The notes: generated from the sequence alone by a model not told the origin. Numbered from the stretch's first letter, positions 12,110-22,883 are shown. The stretch: DNA of 64,000 nt from Azadirachta indica (GCA_022749755.1 CM040449.1:13240363-13304362), one strand, 5' to 3'. Numbers and translations are program-made.

Positions 12110-12340
12110 TGATCTCTTAGCAAACTCATAATTGAAACCGATGATTCAGATATAGCTTATGGTGGTATTCTCAAGTAAAAAAGAGAGAACTTCTGTAATG
12201 GACAAATACTGCATCATTCATGTAAGATACACAAAAATCTCATTACAAAGTCAAGAGTCTAATAGAACATATCTAAATAACCCCTTATGATAGGCCAATA
12301 AATATTTAAGAATTATAAAACCTTATTATAATATTATTTC
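12110..12340 (+). pseudogene. Pararetrovirus 1 RNase H, copy B
   Basis: KLIIETDDSDIAYGGIL is the first RNase H motif with its Asp present. The continuation (LHHSCKIHKN and onward to about 13000) is frameshifted but follows copy A. It is an inactive remnant. Confidence 0.75.
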
Positions 12341-13376
12341 ATTCTGATTGTCTTTATCTTATAGACAATATATTTAAACATAGACAGTTTTACTAATTAA
12401 TCTTAATAGATACTTAATCTATAGAGATTATTTATTACAAAATCCCTAAAAATTAAAAAAGGTTATTTTCTTATGAGATTTCCATTCTACCTGAATATAT
12501 TCACCTATTTCATTTTTCGTCCTATTCAAACTTAATGGATTTAACTATATAGACTACCAATTAGCCTAATTTAGAATGTATTACCTTAAAAGTTTTAAGT
12601 ATTCCTAGTTTATTCATTTTAATCGTCAATGTTCGAATGTAGTACTATTATAGTTCCAAGAATGATAGTTTTACTTAGCACTATATGATTCAGTTTACCT
12701 AAAACAAATTACTCAAATTGTCTTTCTCTTGGTATATAAAAAATACTGCATGGACCAATCAACATTTTCATGAAGAAATATCATTTCATATTAATTTTGT
12801 TGTACTTTGGATTTTGCTATGTAATTTTAGGATAGAAAAATATTATTCAAATTGTTATTTAAGCCTGATTATAGAATTCAAAAATAAATGGTGAGATAAA
12901 TATGACCTAAATAAAAAAACTGTCAAGGCTCTTACTCAATGGCTTAAATCTAATCAAGTTGGTGTTATCTAAAGTTGTCCAAGTTCGTCTCTGAAGAAAA
13001 TTATTTTGCCATCTTCAAAGAATAAAACTAGTCATTCTTCTTCAACTAAGTTTTAGGGCATTCGTAGTTAAAAGAAGAATAAAAAAAAAATATTATTTAA
13101 AGTTGTTGGACAAAATTATTCAAAAGATAGATGATGACTCTACTCAAAAATTCTCCATAGGATCATCATCAGATAAAGATGATCCTTTTGATAGACTATT
13201 TAGTTAAGACCCATTTAAATTGTAAATGTTTGTGGATTTTATAGTTTAATTATTCAAGATTCTCAAGATAAAACTACTCAATTATTAGAAGAAAACAAAG
13301 TTTGTTTCTATGGCAAAGAAGGGCTCGTGATTGACAGCAAGTATCTTCTTTCGAAAGTTGTATTCAATTATTTTTA

Positions 13377-13640
13377 GGGAGAATACCCATTACTCCCTGC
13401 CTTTTGGGCTAATGCTCAATTATCCTCCTATATTTTTTTTAATATTTCATCACCCCCCAAAGTTCTAATTTTTCTTTTTAATTTTTAAATATTTTCAATT
13501 TTAGCATTTTATAAATTAATTAAATTGAAAGATAAAATCTAAAAAAAAAAAAGAATTAAGGGGATGATGGAGCATTAGAAAAAATATAAAGAGTAATGGG
13601 GTATTGATTTAAAAAGTAAGAGGGTAATGGACATTTTTCT
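13377..13640. mobile_element. 264-bp MITE, probably Mutator-type
   Basis: This block interrupts the viral leader of copy B. Copy A (minus strand, about 4870-4840) has the uninterrupted sequence. The block is flanked by identical 9-bp direct repeats TTATTTTTA (13368-13376 and 13641-13649). Its ends are imperfect inverted repeats: GGGAGAATACCCATTAC at the left, and AGAAAAATGTCCATTAC as the reverse complement of the right. It has no coding capacity. The 9-bp duplication points to a Mutator-like nonautonomous element; hAT (8 bp) is less likely. Confidence 0.78.
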
Positions 13641-14047
13641 TTATTTTTACTTTTTTAAAAGTTGTAATTATTGTATTCAATTATTTAAAATTGTAATAGT
13701 TTCTTGTAAAATTTCTAGGCTAGTTATTCAAGTATTAACTCTTCGTTCTCCATTAGAGAGGGATGATGAATCGAAAACTCAAAATTCTTTGTAAATTATT
13801 AGCTATTAAGAAAATTTTTCATTTTCAAAAATTGTTCTATTTTATTTTAATTGTTATATTTTCAATCAATTTTCATCATATTTTAAAGCATTATAAATCA
13901 ACTCTCAATTTTCATATTTTCTTAGATCTTAATTTTCTAATTTTTAAAATATCTTTTGTACTCTTAATTTTCATAGTCTGCTACATCTTAATTTTCAAAA
14001 TTTCAAAATATTTCTCGTACTTTCTTTTGTCCTGATTCCTCTTAAAC

Positions 14048-14980
14048 CCACCTACTAAAATAACCATTGCTCACCTCCACCCTCACGCCCCTTACCCCTC
14101 CTTTCTAATCACTCCTATCTCCTTCATATAACAACCGAATCTCACCTTTTCTATTGCTTATAGTGGTCACTGTTGGTGCCTTTGAGTTCGTCCATTGTCA
14201 GAGACACTGTAGAGTTTGCCTGTGATGTCGATGTTGAGGAGGAAAAGGCGGTGGTATTTATTGGAGCATGGGTTTGATTTTTTTTTTTTTAAATTCAGCA
14301 ATTGACTGTAGTAATGATTCCACTGAAATATTTTTTCTTGTCTAAGAATTTTCTTATTTAGGTTGCAGATGATGGATTGGTATGTGGGTTTGATTTTTTT
14401 TTTTCCTTTTAATGTTTGTATGGAGATTATGGGCAATTTGAGTCAATTTTTTCTTTGTAATTCAATATTAGCAATGATACTATTGCTAGGGCTAGTACCA
14501 TTGTTGCTGAAACTACTAGCTTCCCAGTTCTGGATTCTATTGGTATCACAAAAAGGATTATCAGATAGTAGATTAATTGAGAGCTTCACGTGTATCGCCT
14601 TTGGGATATTAAGTTTGAATGGATGAAATCATACTGGAGTTAAAGTAGGAAGAAGAAGATTTGGAATTATTCAAATTGAAGCAAAAAGAATTTATGCTTA
14701 TCCTAGTATGACCAAAAATTAATTTTTGATTACATCATTTAATTTTTAATATTTAATTTGAAAATATTATGTATTACCTTTAATAAATAAAAAAGTATAA
14801 TTTTTACTTTGCACTTATTATTTTTTATTTTATCGTATTAAAATACAATTTTACCCCTAAAAAGTTAATTGTATTCTTAATTTAACTGATGGAAGGATTT
14901 AATGGGTAAAATTTTTAAACCTTAGGGGTAAAAGGGTATTTCTATATTTGTAAAAACATTAAGGGGGAAAGAGAATTTTC
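14048..14980. other. Spacer between the two virus blocks, no gene
   Basis: After copy B ends there is C-rich sequence, then two poly-T tracts (about 14278-14291 and 14393-14404), each preceded by GGGTTTGATT, a small local repeat. It ends in AT-rich DNA with weak inverted-repeat texture near 14930-14970 (TAGGGGTAAAAGGGTATT). Short open frames on both strands lack any recognisable motif. It may be host DNA or an unrecognised small transposon. Confidence 0.5.
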
Positions 14981-15019
14981 CTTTTTATGTATATCTAACT
15001 ATTCGCTCGATACCATTCA

Positions 15020-15720
15020 ATTCTAATGGTTGGGTTAATTTACTCGAATTTGAAGTATAAGAGACATGAACATATTCTGAGTTATCAGACGCGGTTAAAC
15101 AAATTTTGTGCATGCTGAACAGAAGGATTAATTACTTTACATGTTATATCACTTCTACAATCCAAGAAAGTGATGTTTTGCCATTACAGATTCAGGAATT
15201 TGTTGCAGGAGAACATGGTATAATGGTGGATTTACTGAAGAAAATTTCTTAATTGGCAAGAAATATCTATAGAAGATCAAATTGTTCTACGTTAAGAATT
15301 AGACTAATTAACACGTATACAAATTTGTGATGGCTAGAAAAAAATTATAGTAGTTACTTGAAAATGATTATTTAATACACATCTACAATGGTATTATTGT
15401 AATCATTCGAAAAGATTATGCTCTAATGAACAACCAATTTTTCAAGCAGAATTAGGAACAGTTGCAAGTTTTCTTTGATGAGTTCAACCTAGAAAATTTA
15501 GATACTTAGGGCTTGCAGCAAGAGATAAAAGAATTGTTGAAACTGATTCTATAATGGATTAGGATAATAAATGAAGATTTATTTCACCGTTAGAGAAATG
15601 GCACCAACGTTAGGTGTACCAAAAGGTGGATGAAGACAATTGACACGTGAAGGATTTAAATTTTGCCAATAATTTTAATATCTTAAATAAAGTTAGGTAA
15701 AATTAGAAAAAAGGCATCTG
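15020..15720 (+). pseudogene. Virus 2 3'-gene C-terminal remnant
   Basis: Reads WVNLLEFEV, LSDAVKQILCMLNRRINYFT, STIQESDVLPLQIQEF, then CSNEQPIFQAELGTVASF and KFRYLGLAARDKRIVETDSI with stops. The same sequence is on the minus strand at 26965-26300. It lies between RNase H and the promoter, where caulimoviruses, cavemoviruses and tungroviruses have a final gene (transactivator/viroplasmin in the former). I do not recognise its function from motifs. The N-terminal half is not here but at 25290-25900. Confidence 0.6.
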
Positions 15721-15970
15721 TAAATTGTTGTAAAGGGAAAAGACACGTGAGATTTTAGACTTTAGTGTTATTATTCATTTTATTAATGTTTTTACTTTTT
15801 CTTTATTATCTTTTAACTTTTAGTATTAATCTTTACTTTACGTAAAGTTAGATTTCAAGAAAAATAGTCATTAAAACGGCACATGTTGAAATGTAAGTTT
15901 CTTATCCTTTTAGATTTGAAATGACTTGAAGTCCATGGATTTTAAAGCTTTGAAGTCCGTCTAGTTTAGT

Positions 15971-15980
15971 TATAAATATG
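15971..15980 (+). promoter_or_regulatory. Virus 2 pregenomic promoter TATA box
   Basis: TATAAATATG is followed about 55 bases later by a polyadenylation signal and about 400 bases later by a primer-binding site, the standard pararetrovirus arrangement. The minus copy preserves it as CTATAAGTATG at 33091-33100 with the same downstream sequence. Confidence 0.7.
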
Positions 15981-16033
15981 TGATTAGATGGCCTTATTTG
16001 GGGACCATCAAGGTTGCATGCTTATATATGGTT

Positions 16034-16039
16034 AATAAA
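16034..16039 (+). terminator. Virus 2 polyadenylation signal
   Basis: AATAAA within GGTTAATAAAATTTCC, only about 55-60 bases past the TATA box. Pararetrovirus RNA ignores it on the first pass and uses it on the second, giving a terminally redundant RNA. It is identical in the minus copy at 33029-33034. Confidence 0.65.
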
Positions 16040-16383
16040 ATTTCCTTTGTTCCTCAAGAAATCTATATCTTTGAGTAGCTGTGATCTCTCGTTTATATAC
16101 TGTGGATGTTTGTTTAAGGATCGTATCTGACAGTTGGAGAAATGGTGGACCTAGGTAAATTTTATGTTTAATTATTACTTGTATTTATAGCTGTAATAAT
16201 GTTTACTTAATGGATTCATAATAATATTATGGAGGATACTAATGAATTATTTGTTATTTTGTTGTCTTTATTACATTTTTTTAGTTATTGATTTTCATAA
16301 TAGGACTAATAACATTATTGTTAAACTAGTTTTAATTGGCATGTTATATGCGTTTTTGTGTTGTGTTTTTGCTGGCGCGTAGT

Positions 16384-16396
16384 TGGTATAAAAGTT
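16384..16396 (+). other. Virus 2 tRNA-iMet primer-binding site (decayed)
   Basis: TGGTATAAAAGTT stands where the minus copy has TGGTATCACAGAT (32673-32685). Both are decayed versions of TGGTATCAGAGC. The distance from the presumed RNA start (about 380 bases) fits a pararetrovirus leader. Confidence 0.6.
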
Positions 16397-16484
16397 AGTA
16401 AAAGAATTGAACAGATAGACAAACATTACTGTTGGTCTAAAATTTGTACGAGACCTGAATGAGATCTGCCAATTCTTGAAGTTT

Positions 16485-16636
16485 GAAATATCGGATAATT
16501 AATCGGTTTGATTAATTATCGACTACTAGTTGATTTGATTAGTAGAAATTATTGCTAATTAGTCGGTTTGATTATTTACAAACTAATCAATTAAATTAGA
16601 AATAACTAATTGATTTAATTAGTTATGACCAATGAT
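16485..16636 (+). promoter_or_regulatory. Cluster of short AT hairpins before ORF1
   Basis: Five consecutive short palindromes occur here, several with a GGTTTG or GATTTG loop, for example TAATTAATCGGTTTGATTA and AACTAATTGATTTAATTAGT. They lie between the primer site and the ORF1 start. The minus copy keeps the cluster at 32440-32580. Structured leaders before the first gene are usual in this family; the repeated-hairpin form is an observation, its role an inference. Confidence 0.6.
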
Positions 16637-17161
16637 TTAAATAATTTTGGATGTAAATGTCTAGAGTGTTTTTATTTAGATCATAATGTTAAAAGTAGAC
16701 TTGAAATTGGTTTATTGAACACAATAGTTGATAAGTTAAAAGAGGTTGTTATATCTCTTGAAAAGTAGACCAAAAAGTGGATTATATGGTTTGTCGTGTA
16801 TTTACGTTATAAGAAGAATTAACTAAACTTCAAATAAAATTGAAGGTGTTAATTCAACTCTTAAATGGATTGTTATTTTTGAACAAATATTAACCATATA
16901 TATGATAAAATGACTTGTCCTAATTGCATTAATTGTCCAACTTGTGTTAAGAGGCCTTGTCAAATGGTTAAACTTGGAAAAAGACAGAACAAGTTGATAG
17001 GAAAGGACATAAAGAAAATAATCACGATAAGCGGATATATAAAGGAAGAAGTAATAGAATGTACTTTGAACTTGTATAACAGTAATCATGATATCTTAGA
17101 TGATTATCTAAGTTGGTTATTAGTTAAAAGGGTTGAAAAGAACTTGATTAAAGTTATTTAA
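16625..17161 (+). pseudogene. Virus 2 ORF1, coiled-coil and Cys-rich
   Basis: The frame starts at ATG 16625 (MTNDLNNFGCKCLECFYL), directly after the hairpin cluster. The minus copy starts at the same place (32444, MNNDLNNFGCK). A heptad-like stretch follows, best seen in the minus copy as EELTKLQNKIEDVNSTLRRI. After a frameshift, the open part 16910-17161 encodes a Cys-rich segment CPNCINCPTCVKRPC and a Lys-rich tail. Badnaviruses and relatives have one or two small genes before the polyprotein, some with coiled coils, so this is probably such a gene. No function is assigned. Confidence 0.6.
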
Positions 17162-17629
17162 CAAGGAATAGCTGGACATATTTGGCCTTATGTAAATGCC
17201 CAGGCAATTAGCAAAAGGGTAGCTAAATTACAGTGTTGATGATTTGATAAGATCAAAGCATATATTCTTTATCGGACAGACTCATAGGAGATTTAGAAAA
17301 GAATTTTGAAGATAAGATCGATAGGATCACAATGAAAAATTTCTTGAAAAATAGGGATGATGTTGGACCATTTACTGAATCTGATGATTGATTTAGGATC
17401 ATGAAACTGGTAAAATTTAGGTTACTAAACTAATAATAGTCTAGGAAAAATTTTTTGAGATAAAAACTTGAAAAATGACAAAGAATAGGTCTTAGAGCAA
17501 TTCCAAAAAGCACTCAAGCTTAACATTTAGTATTGTCACTTGGTTCTGCAAAGTTTATTGTTAAAAAATCTCAATGTGATTGGGATGTAGCCAAAAAATA
17601 TTACTTGGAATTAAGGAAGAAGATTTTCT

Positions 17630-18980
17630 TTCTAATATTGAAGGTAAAAGGCCTAAAATTGAATTTGATGTGATTCCTGACGCGGATGCGAAGAAATTGA
17701 GTGAGGAAATTTAAAAGATTTTAATTGGAAAGGAATGAAGCATCATCAAAAGCGAAGCTTGGCGAGTTGATCTCCAAATTGAGAGAGGCTGAATTTAAGG
17801 ATGATCCCTTATAGAGAATAAAAAATCCTTTGAATTCATTTGAAGACGTTTTGAAAGAAATTTCAAAAGGGGAATATACACAGATGTATCTTTCATGAAG
17901 TAAATATGAATTCGTACCGATAGATGTACGAAAGATAGTGGAGGTACCATATAGTAGAAGTTTCCTTAATGTAGATTATGTTAAGAATATTGATGAAGCA
18001 ATCGGTGCGTGAGAAACTATAAATTGGGTATATGTCCAAAATCGAGGTTTTAGCATTGCTGATACTTAATGGTTTCTAAGATCCATATTGCAAGATTTTG
18101 CAGAAAGCTTATGAAAAAGTTTAGAAGTAGAATCTAGATTACTAGTTACTGTAGGAAACTTGAGGACGGTCGAAGGAATTTTTGCTCTCTCCAAGGATAT
18201 TCTTAGTAGTAAGTTTACTGGTGTTACAGTAACCAATAAGAATCTCTTTGATGTAGTTGCTTTGGAAGCAATAACAAAATTGAGAATTTGCGATTATGTG
18301 TCAATTCTAAAATTTTGTTTATGAATTGGAAATATTTTTATCAATTATTTGGTGAAATGCAAGAAGTGGTTAAAAAACTTTCTTTTCAAAGATTCCAAAT
18401 GGTTGGAGCGAAGTTGCTAATGAAGTTTTTAAAATGCTTTTGGAAAAGGGTTAGGTAATTGATTCTTTGGAAGGAAGAATATAAGTTGTAAGGCAGTTAG
18501 TCTGACCAAGATGTTTGAATGGCAAGCAAAATAAAGAAGTTAATAAGCTTGACTTCAATGAATCTTCTTGTCGCAGAAAACAGTATCCGACACGAGAATA
18601 ACAACAAAATTCTTGGAAGCCACATTGATGGAATAAGTGAAATCGACGGTTTAAGTAAATGAAAAGAGTTCCTCTAAGGTTTATAAGACACCTTTCTGAT
18701 TATGGTAGGTTTCTTAGAAAAAATTAGAGAAAGGTGTAGTGCAAAAGAATGAAGTGGTCGTAATTTTTATGCTATGTGTCTATTTGATAAGTCTGCTAAA
18801 TATTGTAATTGTTGTTGGATATGTGGCAACAAAGGTCATTTTGCTAATAAATATCTTGATAAAAAGAGGAAAAAGGTGAGTGTTCAATTATTAGAAATGG
18901 AAGTCAATCATCTGCATATGAATCTGTATAGGGATATGAAATTAGTTTTGATAATGAATCAATTTATGAATTAATTTTGG
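17630..18980 (+). pseudogene. Virus 2 polyprotein N part and coat protein with zinc finger
   Basis: After FDVIPDADAKKLSEEI near 17660 the reading passes VPIDVRKIVEVPYSRSFLNV (17915-17970), VEGIFALSKDILSSKFTGVT (about 18170) and DVVALEAITKLRICDYVSIL (about 18250). It ends in CNCCWICGNKGHFANKY encoded at 18804-18854 and a basic tail KKRKK. The last motif is a CX2CX4HX4C nucleic-acid-binding finger of badnavirus style whose final Cys is Tyr. The stretch before it corresponds to capsid core by position. I cannot place a movement-protein domain with certainty. Stops and shifts are frequent. Confidence 0.68.
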
Positions 18981-19319
18981 AATACTAAAAGGAATATGAT
19001 ATAGAAACTTCTGAGGAAGAAACTAAAGCTTCTCGGTTAGAGAATTTCAAGATATATACTTTTATGATGAAAAATAAAGGTGAAAAAGAAGATGAATTGG
19101 TAGAAGATATTGGAAATTCATCTGAACAACCAATAATTAGTTCTAATACTAATTATTCAAATATTTCTGGATTTTCTGATACTTGGTTAATTTCTAAGTT
19201 AACTCCAAAATAAGTTTTTGAAAGGAGGTTAAAATGAAACTTTTGAGCAAAAGAAATCGATAATGTATATGAAAAATCAATTAAGGTTGAATTGCCTCAG
19301 TCAAGAGAAGGAGAAGTGG

Positions 19320-20190
19320 TTCTTTCGAATAAGTAATGGCTTAAATGATATCTGCACTTGTTAAGTGCAAGTAAGGTCAAAAGAAGTTTAACTATGTACA
19401 ATTCAAAGCAGTGCAAATATGCATTTGTGATTTGGTCAGAAGAAGGTGGTTATCTTTCAGAAAAGTTTTAGTTGGAGGATTCTATGTAAACCTGGCTTTA
19501 GGTGATATGTATGGTACGATCAGTGCAAGATTATTACAGACCCAAATTTAAAGCATATAATGGTTTTGGGGATTCTCATTTTAGGATTTGAAGATTTGAT
19601 GTTCTCAAGTCATGGAATAACTATCCAATATAAGATGATATATCAATTGATTAATTCAGTAAATTCATTACAAATGTCCTGAGGTGCAGTTATTGAAATA
19701 CATAATCTTATAGAAAATAGGACAATACCCATGATGTTTGAGGTGAGAGATGTGTGATCTTTTGTTTGACTCAAAAAATGAGTGTTAGAATATATCACAC
19801 AAACCAGCGTGGTGAATCTTAATTTTTGAGGTGTAGTTATTCGTGAAGTTAGAGATGTTGCAAATAAGTAAGTGGAAATTGCCTTAAATGATCCAGTTAA
19901 GAGGAGTACTTTATATTTTGAGGGCAAAAGGTCAATTGATATTATTAGTCCAATTCAAAGATTAGTAATAAACTTGTTAATATAGCAGGTATAAACATTA
20001 ATGTCAAGAGTGAAATTAGGTCTGTGAACAGAAGAATTATGGGATATAAAATCGTACCAATATTTGTATATGACAATTATGATAATCATTTCGATAATCA
20101 TTCTGGAATTAGAATGATGATTGCTCGTAACGAAAAGTATCGTGTCTTAGTACAAAAAAACGATAGACATTTGTTTTTGTGGAGTGTTTA
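19320..20190 (+). pseudogene. Virus 2 polyprotein segment between finger and protease
   Basis: Frames contain SASKVKRSLTMYNSKQCKYA, LALGDMYGTISARLLQTQI, KAYNGFGDSHFRI, SVRIYHTNQRGES, GVVIREVRDVANK, VEIALNDPVKRSTLYFEG and RSIDIISPIQR. All are conserved at protein level in the minus copy (29222-30035), so this was coding. I do not recognise the domain; a displaced movement-protein domain is one possibility. It is broken by stops in both copies. Confidence 0.55.
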
Positions 20191-20199
20191 GTTTTCTAA

Positions 20200-20639
20200 A
20201 CTATAAAGAATATGAATTAGATATTTTTATAAATACTGGTACAACTAAGAGTATCACTACACGATATTGTTTTCCAAAAGAACTGTGAAAGCAACTGGAG
20301 AATTTAACCTTCAATATAGTTACTGATGAAGGAAAAAATATAATCATGGACTATATGGAAAATGTGGTTATGAAAATAAGCAAGAAAGAATTTGTGATAA
20401 GAGAAATTCTAATAGTGGATTTTCTTAAAGCAGATTTTATTCTCGATAATAGCTTCCTATATGGACAACCGAAAGTTAGACTGTTTGTTCAGAATAATGA
20501 TCATATTATTCTAGCAAAGCATAAAATTCCTATTCTTGCTAAACCTAATTTTTTGAAGGTAAGAAATGGTTTTTATCCTAAAAAAAGGGTTGAAGAGAAA
20601 AGTTATATTGCTTTTCGATGTTTTGAGAAAAACAAATAG
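20200..20639 (+). pseudogene. Virus 2 aspartic protease
   Basis: ELDIFINTGTTKSITTRYCF at 20215-20275 is the active-site region with Asn in place of the catalytic Asp of D-T-G. After a stop the open frame 20346-20639 continues with NVVMKISKKEFVIREILIVD, FILDNSFLYGQPKVRLF and NDHIILAKHKIPI. The minus copy (29060-28727) has the same region with His at the active-site position. The protease would process the polyprotein; both copies are inactive. Confidence 0.72.
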
Positions 20640-21008
20640 TGGCTTAAAAACTTTGAGTAAAATGAGAATAAAGTGTTTCTTTGCAGAGTTTATCTATCTT
20701 ATGCGATGAGTAGGATATTTATGTATATAAATAAAGATCATAAAAAAAAGGAAAAACTCGAAAATACTATCAAGGTTTCGAATGATAAAGTGGAAAGTCT
20801 AATTCAAACTTTTAAAGGAAAATTAGCTTCATGTTTTGATGGTGGAAAGTCTAATTCAAACCATTAAAATTATGGAAGTGAAATTGTGAATTTGCTGAAT
20901 TAAAGTTAAGAAGGAAAGATGATGCTGTTGTGACAAATTCTTTTCCTTAATAGCCATGATGTAGAGGAGAAATTTAGTAAGTAAATAACCAAAATTCTTG
21001 AAAAGAAG

Positions 21009-21420
21009 TTGATAAGACCTAGATTTAGTATTCGTTTGTTGCTTGCATTCATGGTAACAAAGAAGGCCGAAATAGAATGTGGTAAAGTTAGACTTGTAAT
21101 CGAATATAAGCAATTGAATAGCAAAACAGTAGAAGATCATGTCTATCATGTGGAAAAGGTGGTAGAAAAATTTATAGTTATAAGAATGATTTTATCTAAG
21201 AGAAAGATATAATAGTTTTAAGTTAAGGTAAAATTCTTAGGTATTGAGATAAATGAAGGAAAAATTCAACTTCAAAAACATATTTCGAAGAAATTATTGG
21301 AATTTATTGATATTATTCAGGATAGAAAACATTTACAATAATTTGTTGGTGTAGCCAATTATATGCAAAAATATGTTCTTAATCTCGCAGAAGTTGTAAG
21401 TGGTCTCACGAAAAAGGTTG
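21009..21420 (+). pseudogene. Virus 2 reverse transcriptase with palm deleted
   Basis: The open part 21009-21212 begins with finger motifs (FMVTKKAEIECGKVRLVIEY then KQLN), equivalent to the 'RLVINYKPLN' box. It jumps directly to EDHVYHVEKVVEKFIVIRMI, which normally follows the YIDD box. KVKFLGIEINEGKIQLQKHI and FVGVANYMQKYV then complete the thumb and connection. The whole palm, including the catalytic YVDD, is missing. The join lies at AGCAAAACA (21119-21127). The minus copy has the same right-hand breakpoint but an earlier left-hand one. Confidence 0.78.
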
Positions 21421-21499
21421 TGAGAAAATTCTTTGGGAATGAACTTTGAAAGATACAAAATGTGTCTTAAAAATGAATCCTTGAAACCACTAGGGATAC

Positions 21500-21941
21500 T
21501 TGGGGATAATGAATCCTTAATTGTCAAAAGTAATGCTTTTCATCTGTATTGGGGGGGAGTGTTAAAGGTAAAAAAATTGATGGTATCAAGCGAATAGCTA
21601 GACACGCATCAAGTAAATTTTCAACAACAAAAATAAACTATTCTGTATATAAAAAAGAGGTTTTGACTGTTAAAAATTCTATTGATATATTTCGACTATT
21701 TGTTATTAATCAAGAATTTACTTTAAGGATAGATTTTAAATATTTGAAAAGTTTTATGAATTTGAACTTTAAGGATGATAAGAGTAGATGGCAAGCTTGC
21801 TTTGCAGAATATAAAATCAAATTTGAACGTAAATCTAATCGTGTTGTTGATTTTCTTTTTAGATGTAAAGATGATTCAGTTGTTGTAAGCCGTAATGGAC
21901 AAAAAAATTATAAGTTTATTCTCACGTTTGAAAAGTCATAA
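21500..21941 (+). pseudogene. Virus 2 RNase H domain
   Basis: The open frame 21549-21941 gives GGSVKGKKIDGIKRIARHAS, NYSVYKKEVLTVKNSIDIF (Glu motif), LRIDFKYLKSFMNLN (Asp motif) and SRWQACFAEYKIKFERKSNR followed by VVDFL (final Asp). The first motif, VKSNAFHLYWGG at about 21520-21557, has Asn (21532-21534) where the catalytic Asp of 'ETDAS' is expected. The minus copy shows Asn there too. Three of four catalytic residues remain. It follows the truncated reverse transcriptase. Confidence 0.82.
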
Positions 21942-22152
21942 GATCAAACACTTAAGAAGAGATTGTCTTTTGAAAGTTCAAGTATGTATAAAAGCTTGAG
22001 AAGCTAAAAAAGCCAATCAACAGAGAGCTAAGTGTCTATTAAAATTGGTCCAATGACAAAAGACCGAAAATGAGGAAGCAAAAGCGGAGAACTCTAGAAA
22101 AACTTAAGCGCTTTGCTGAAATTGAAAATTTTTAAAACATGATCGTTACAAA
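21942..22152 (+). pseudogene. Virus 2 3'-gene N-terminal start, cut by insertion
   Basis: Frames read KAEEAKKANQQ-like, RAKCLLKL, and an Ala/Glu/Lys-rich stretch before ALCNKFLKHDRYK-like sequence, where the Athila-type LTR begins (22153). The minus copy preserves the uninterrupted sequence at about 27780-27590. The gene resumes at 25288. Confidence 0.5.
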
Positions 22153-22882
22153 TGATGAATGTTTAAAAGCGTAGGTTTATTAAGAGAATATTATGATTTA
22201 TAATTAATAATTTCTTTTGTTCTCCAAAATTGAAGCATTATCGCATATTCAGTTTTGCGTAGATTTCGTATAATGAGCGTATTTTTTAATACAAAATATC
22301 AATGATATGATTTTTGGGTTAGACAAACATAAATTCATTACTTCACAACTTTGGAGGCCGAAGGTTTGATTAAATCGAGCAATTAATAGACAAAATTGGG
22401 CTTCAACATAACTCAAGCGCATCTTTGAACTAGCCCAACATGTTTCTGTATTTGGGCTGTATCTCCTTAAACACATACCCAAAAATTATATAGTTGTGTG
22501 TTTTAGAAAGCTGACAAAGAGATCTAAATTGTTTATGTTTCACACTTTCTCAAATTTCAATTGGTTAGCTACCAAAAAGAGCTATCATTTTAAAAGGGCA
22601 TTGGACAAACGCGACTTGAACATCTCTGCTTATTTTTAATACAACTCACGTTCTACAAAATCAGTAAGGGTGCGATATAGACCATTAGAAAGCTGAGTCA
22701 TCTACCCACAACTTTGAAGAAGGCTGTTTTACAAAATTCGATGGTTTTTATGGTAAAAAATATGTTAAAAGTTGGTATAGCGTGATTAATTGAAAATTGG
22801 CAAATTATATTCATACATGTAAAGTACCTTTAGTTTTACCTATATAAAGGATGATGTGGAAGTGAGGAGGAATAATCTTTGT
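22153..22882 (+). repeat. Athila-type family 2 LTR, left, truncated
   Basis: Starts TGATGAATG and aligns with the reverse complement of 25287-24510, including TTTCGTATAATGAGCGTAT and the TATA-containing CCTATATAAAGGATGAT (22842-22858). Similarity ends at about 22882 (AATAATCTTTGTT), where the LOG fragment begins. About 730 of 1404 LTR bases remain. Confidence 0.85.
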
Positions 22883-22883
22883 T

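Larger units (their letters stand above)
10501..14047 (+). mobile_element. Endogenous pararetrovirus 1, copy B, inverted
   Basis: From about 10504 the plus strand matches copy A's minus strand beginning at about 8090. It runs through protease, reverse transcriptase, RNase H and intergenic leader, ending at 14047. Shared wording includes TACTCAATTA near the start and CTGATTCCTC near the end. It ends about 11 bases before the primer-binding site would start, judged from copy A. Relative to copy A it carries a 264-bp insertion at 13377-13640. All reading frames are broken. Confidence 0.87.

Noticed and set aside
13763..14035. 90-codon plus-strand frame rich in Phe, Ile and Leu, like a membrane protein
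   Set aside because: It lies in the viral leader and is the mirror of non-coding DNA at about 4540-4735 in copy A; hydrophobicity comes from T-rich sequence.
14167..14626. Open frames of 87-89 codons on both strands
   Set aside because: Driven by poly-T/poly-A runs giving Phe/Lys stretches; no motif and no conserved partner in the window.
16120..16160. GTATCTGACAGTTGGAGAAATG considered as the virus 2 primer site
   Set aside because: It lacks the TGG-TATCAGAGC order; a better site conserved in both copies is at 16384 and 32673-32685.
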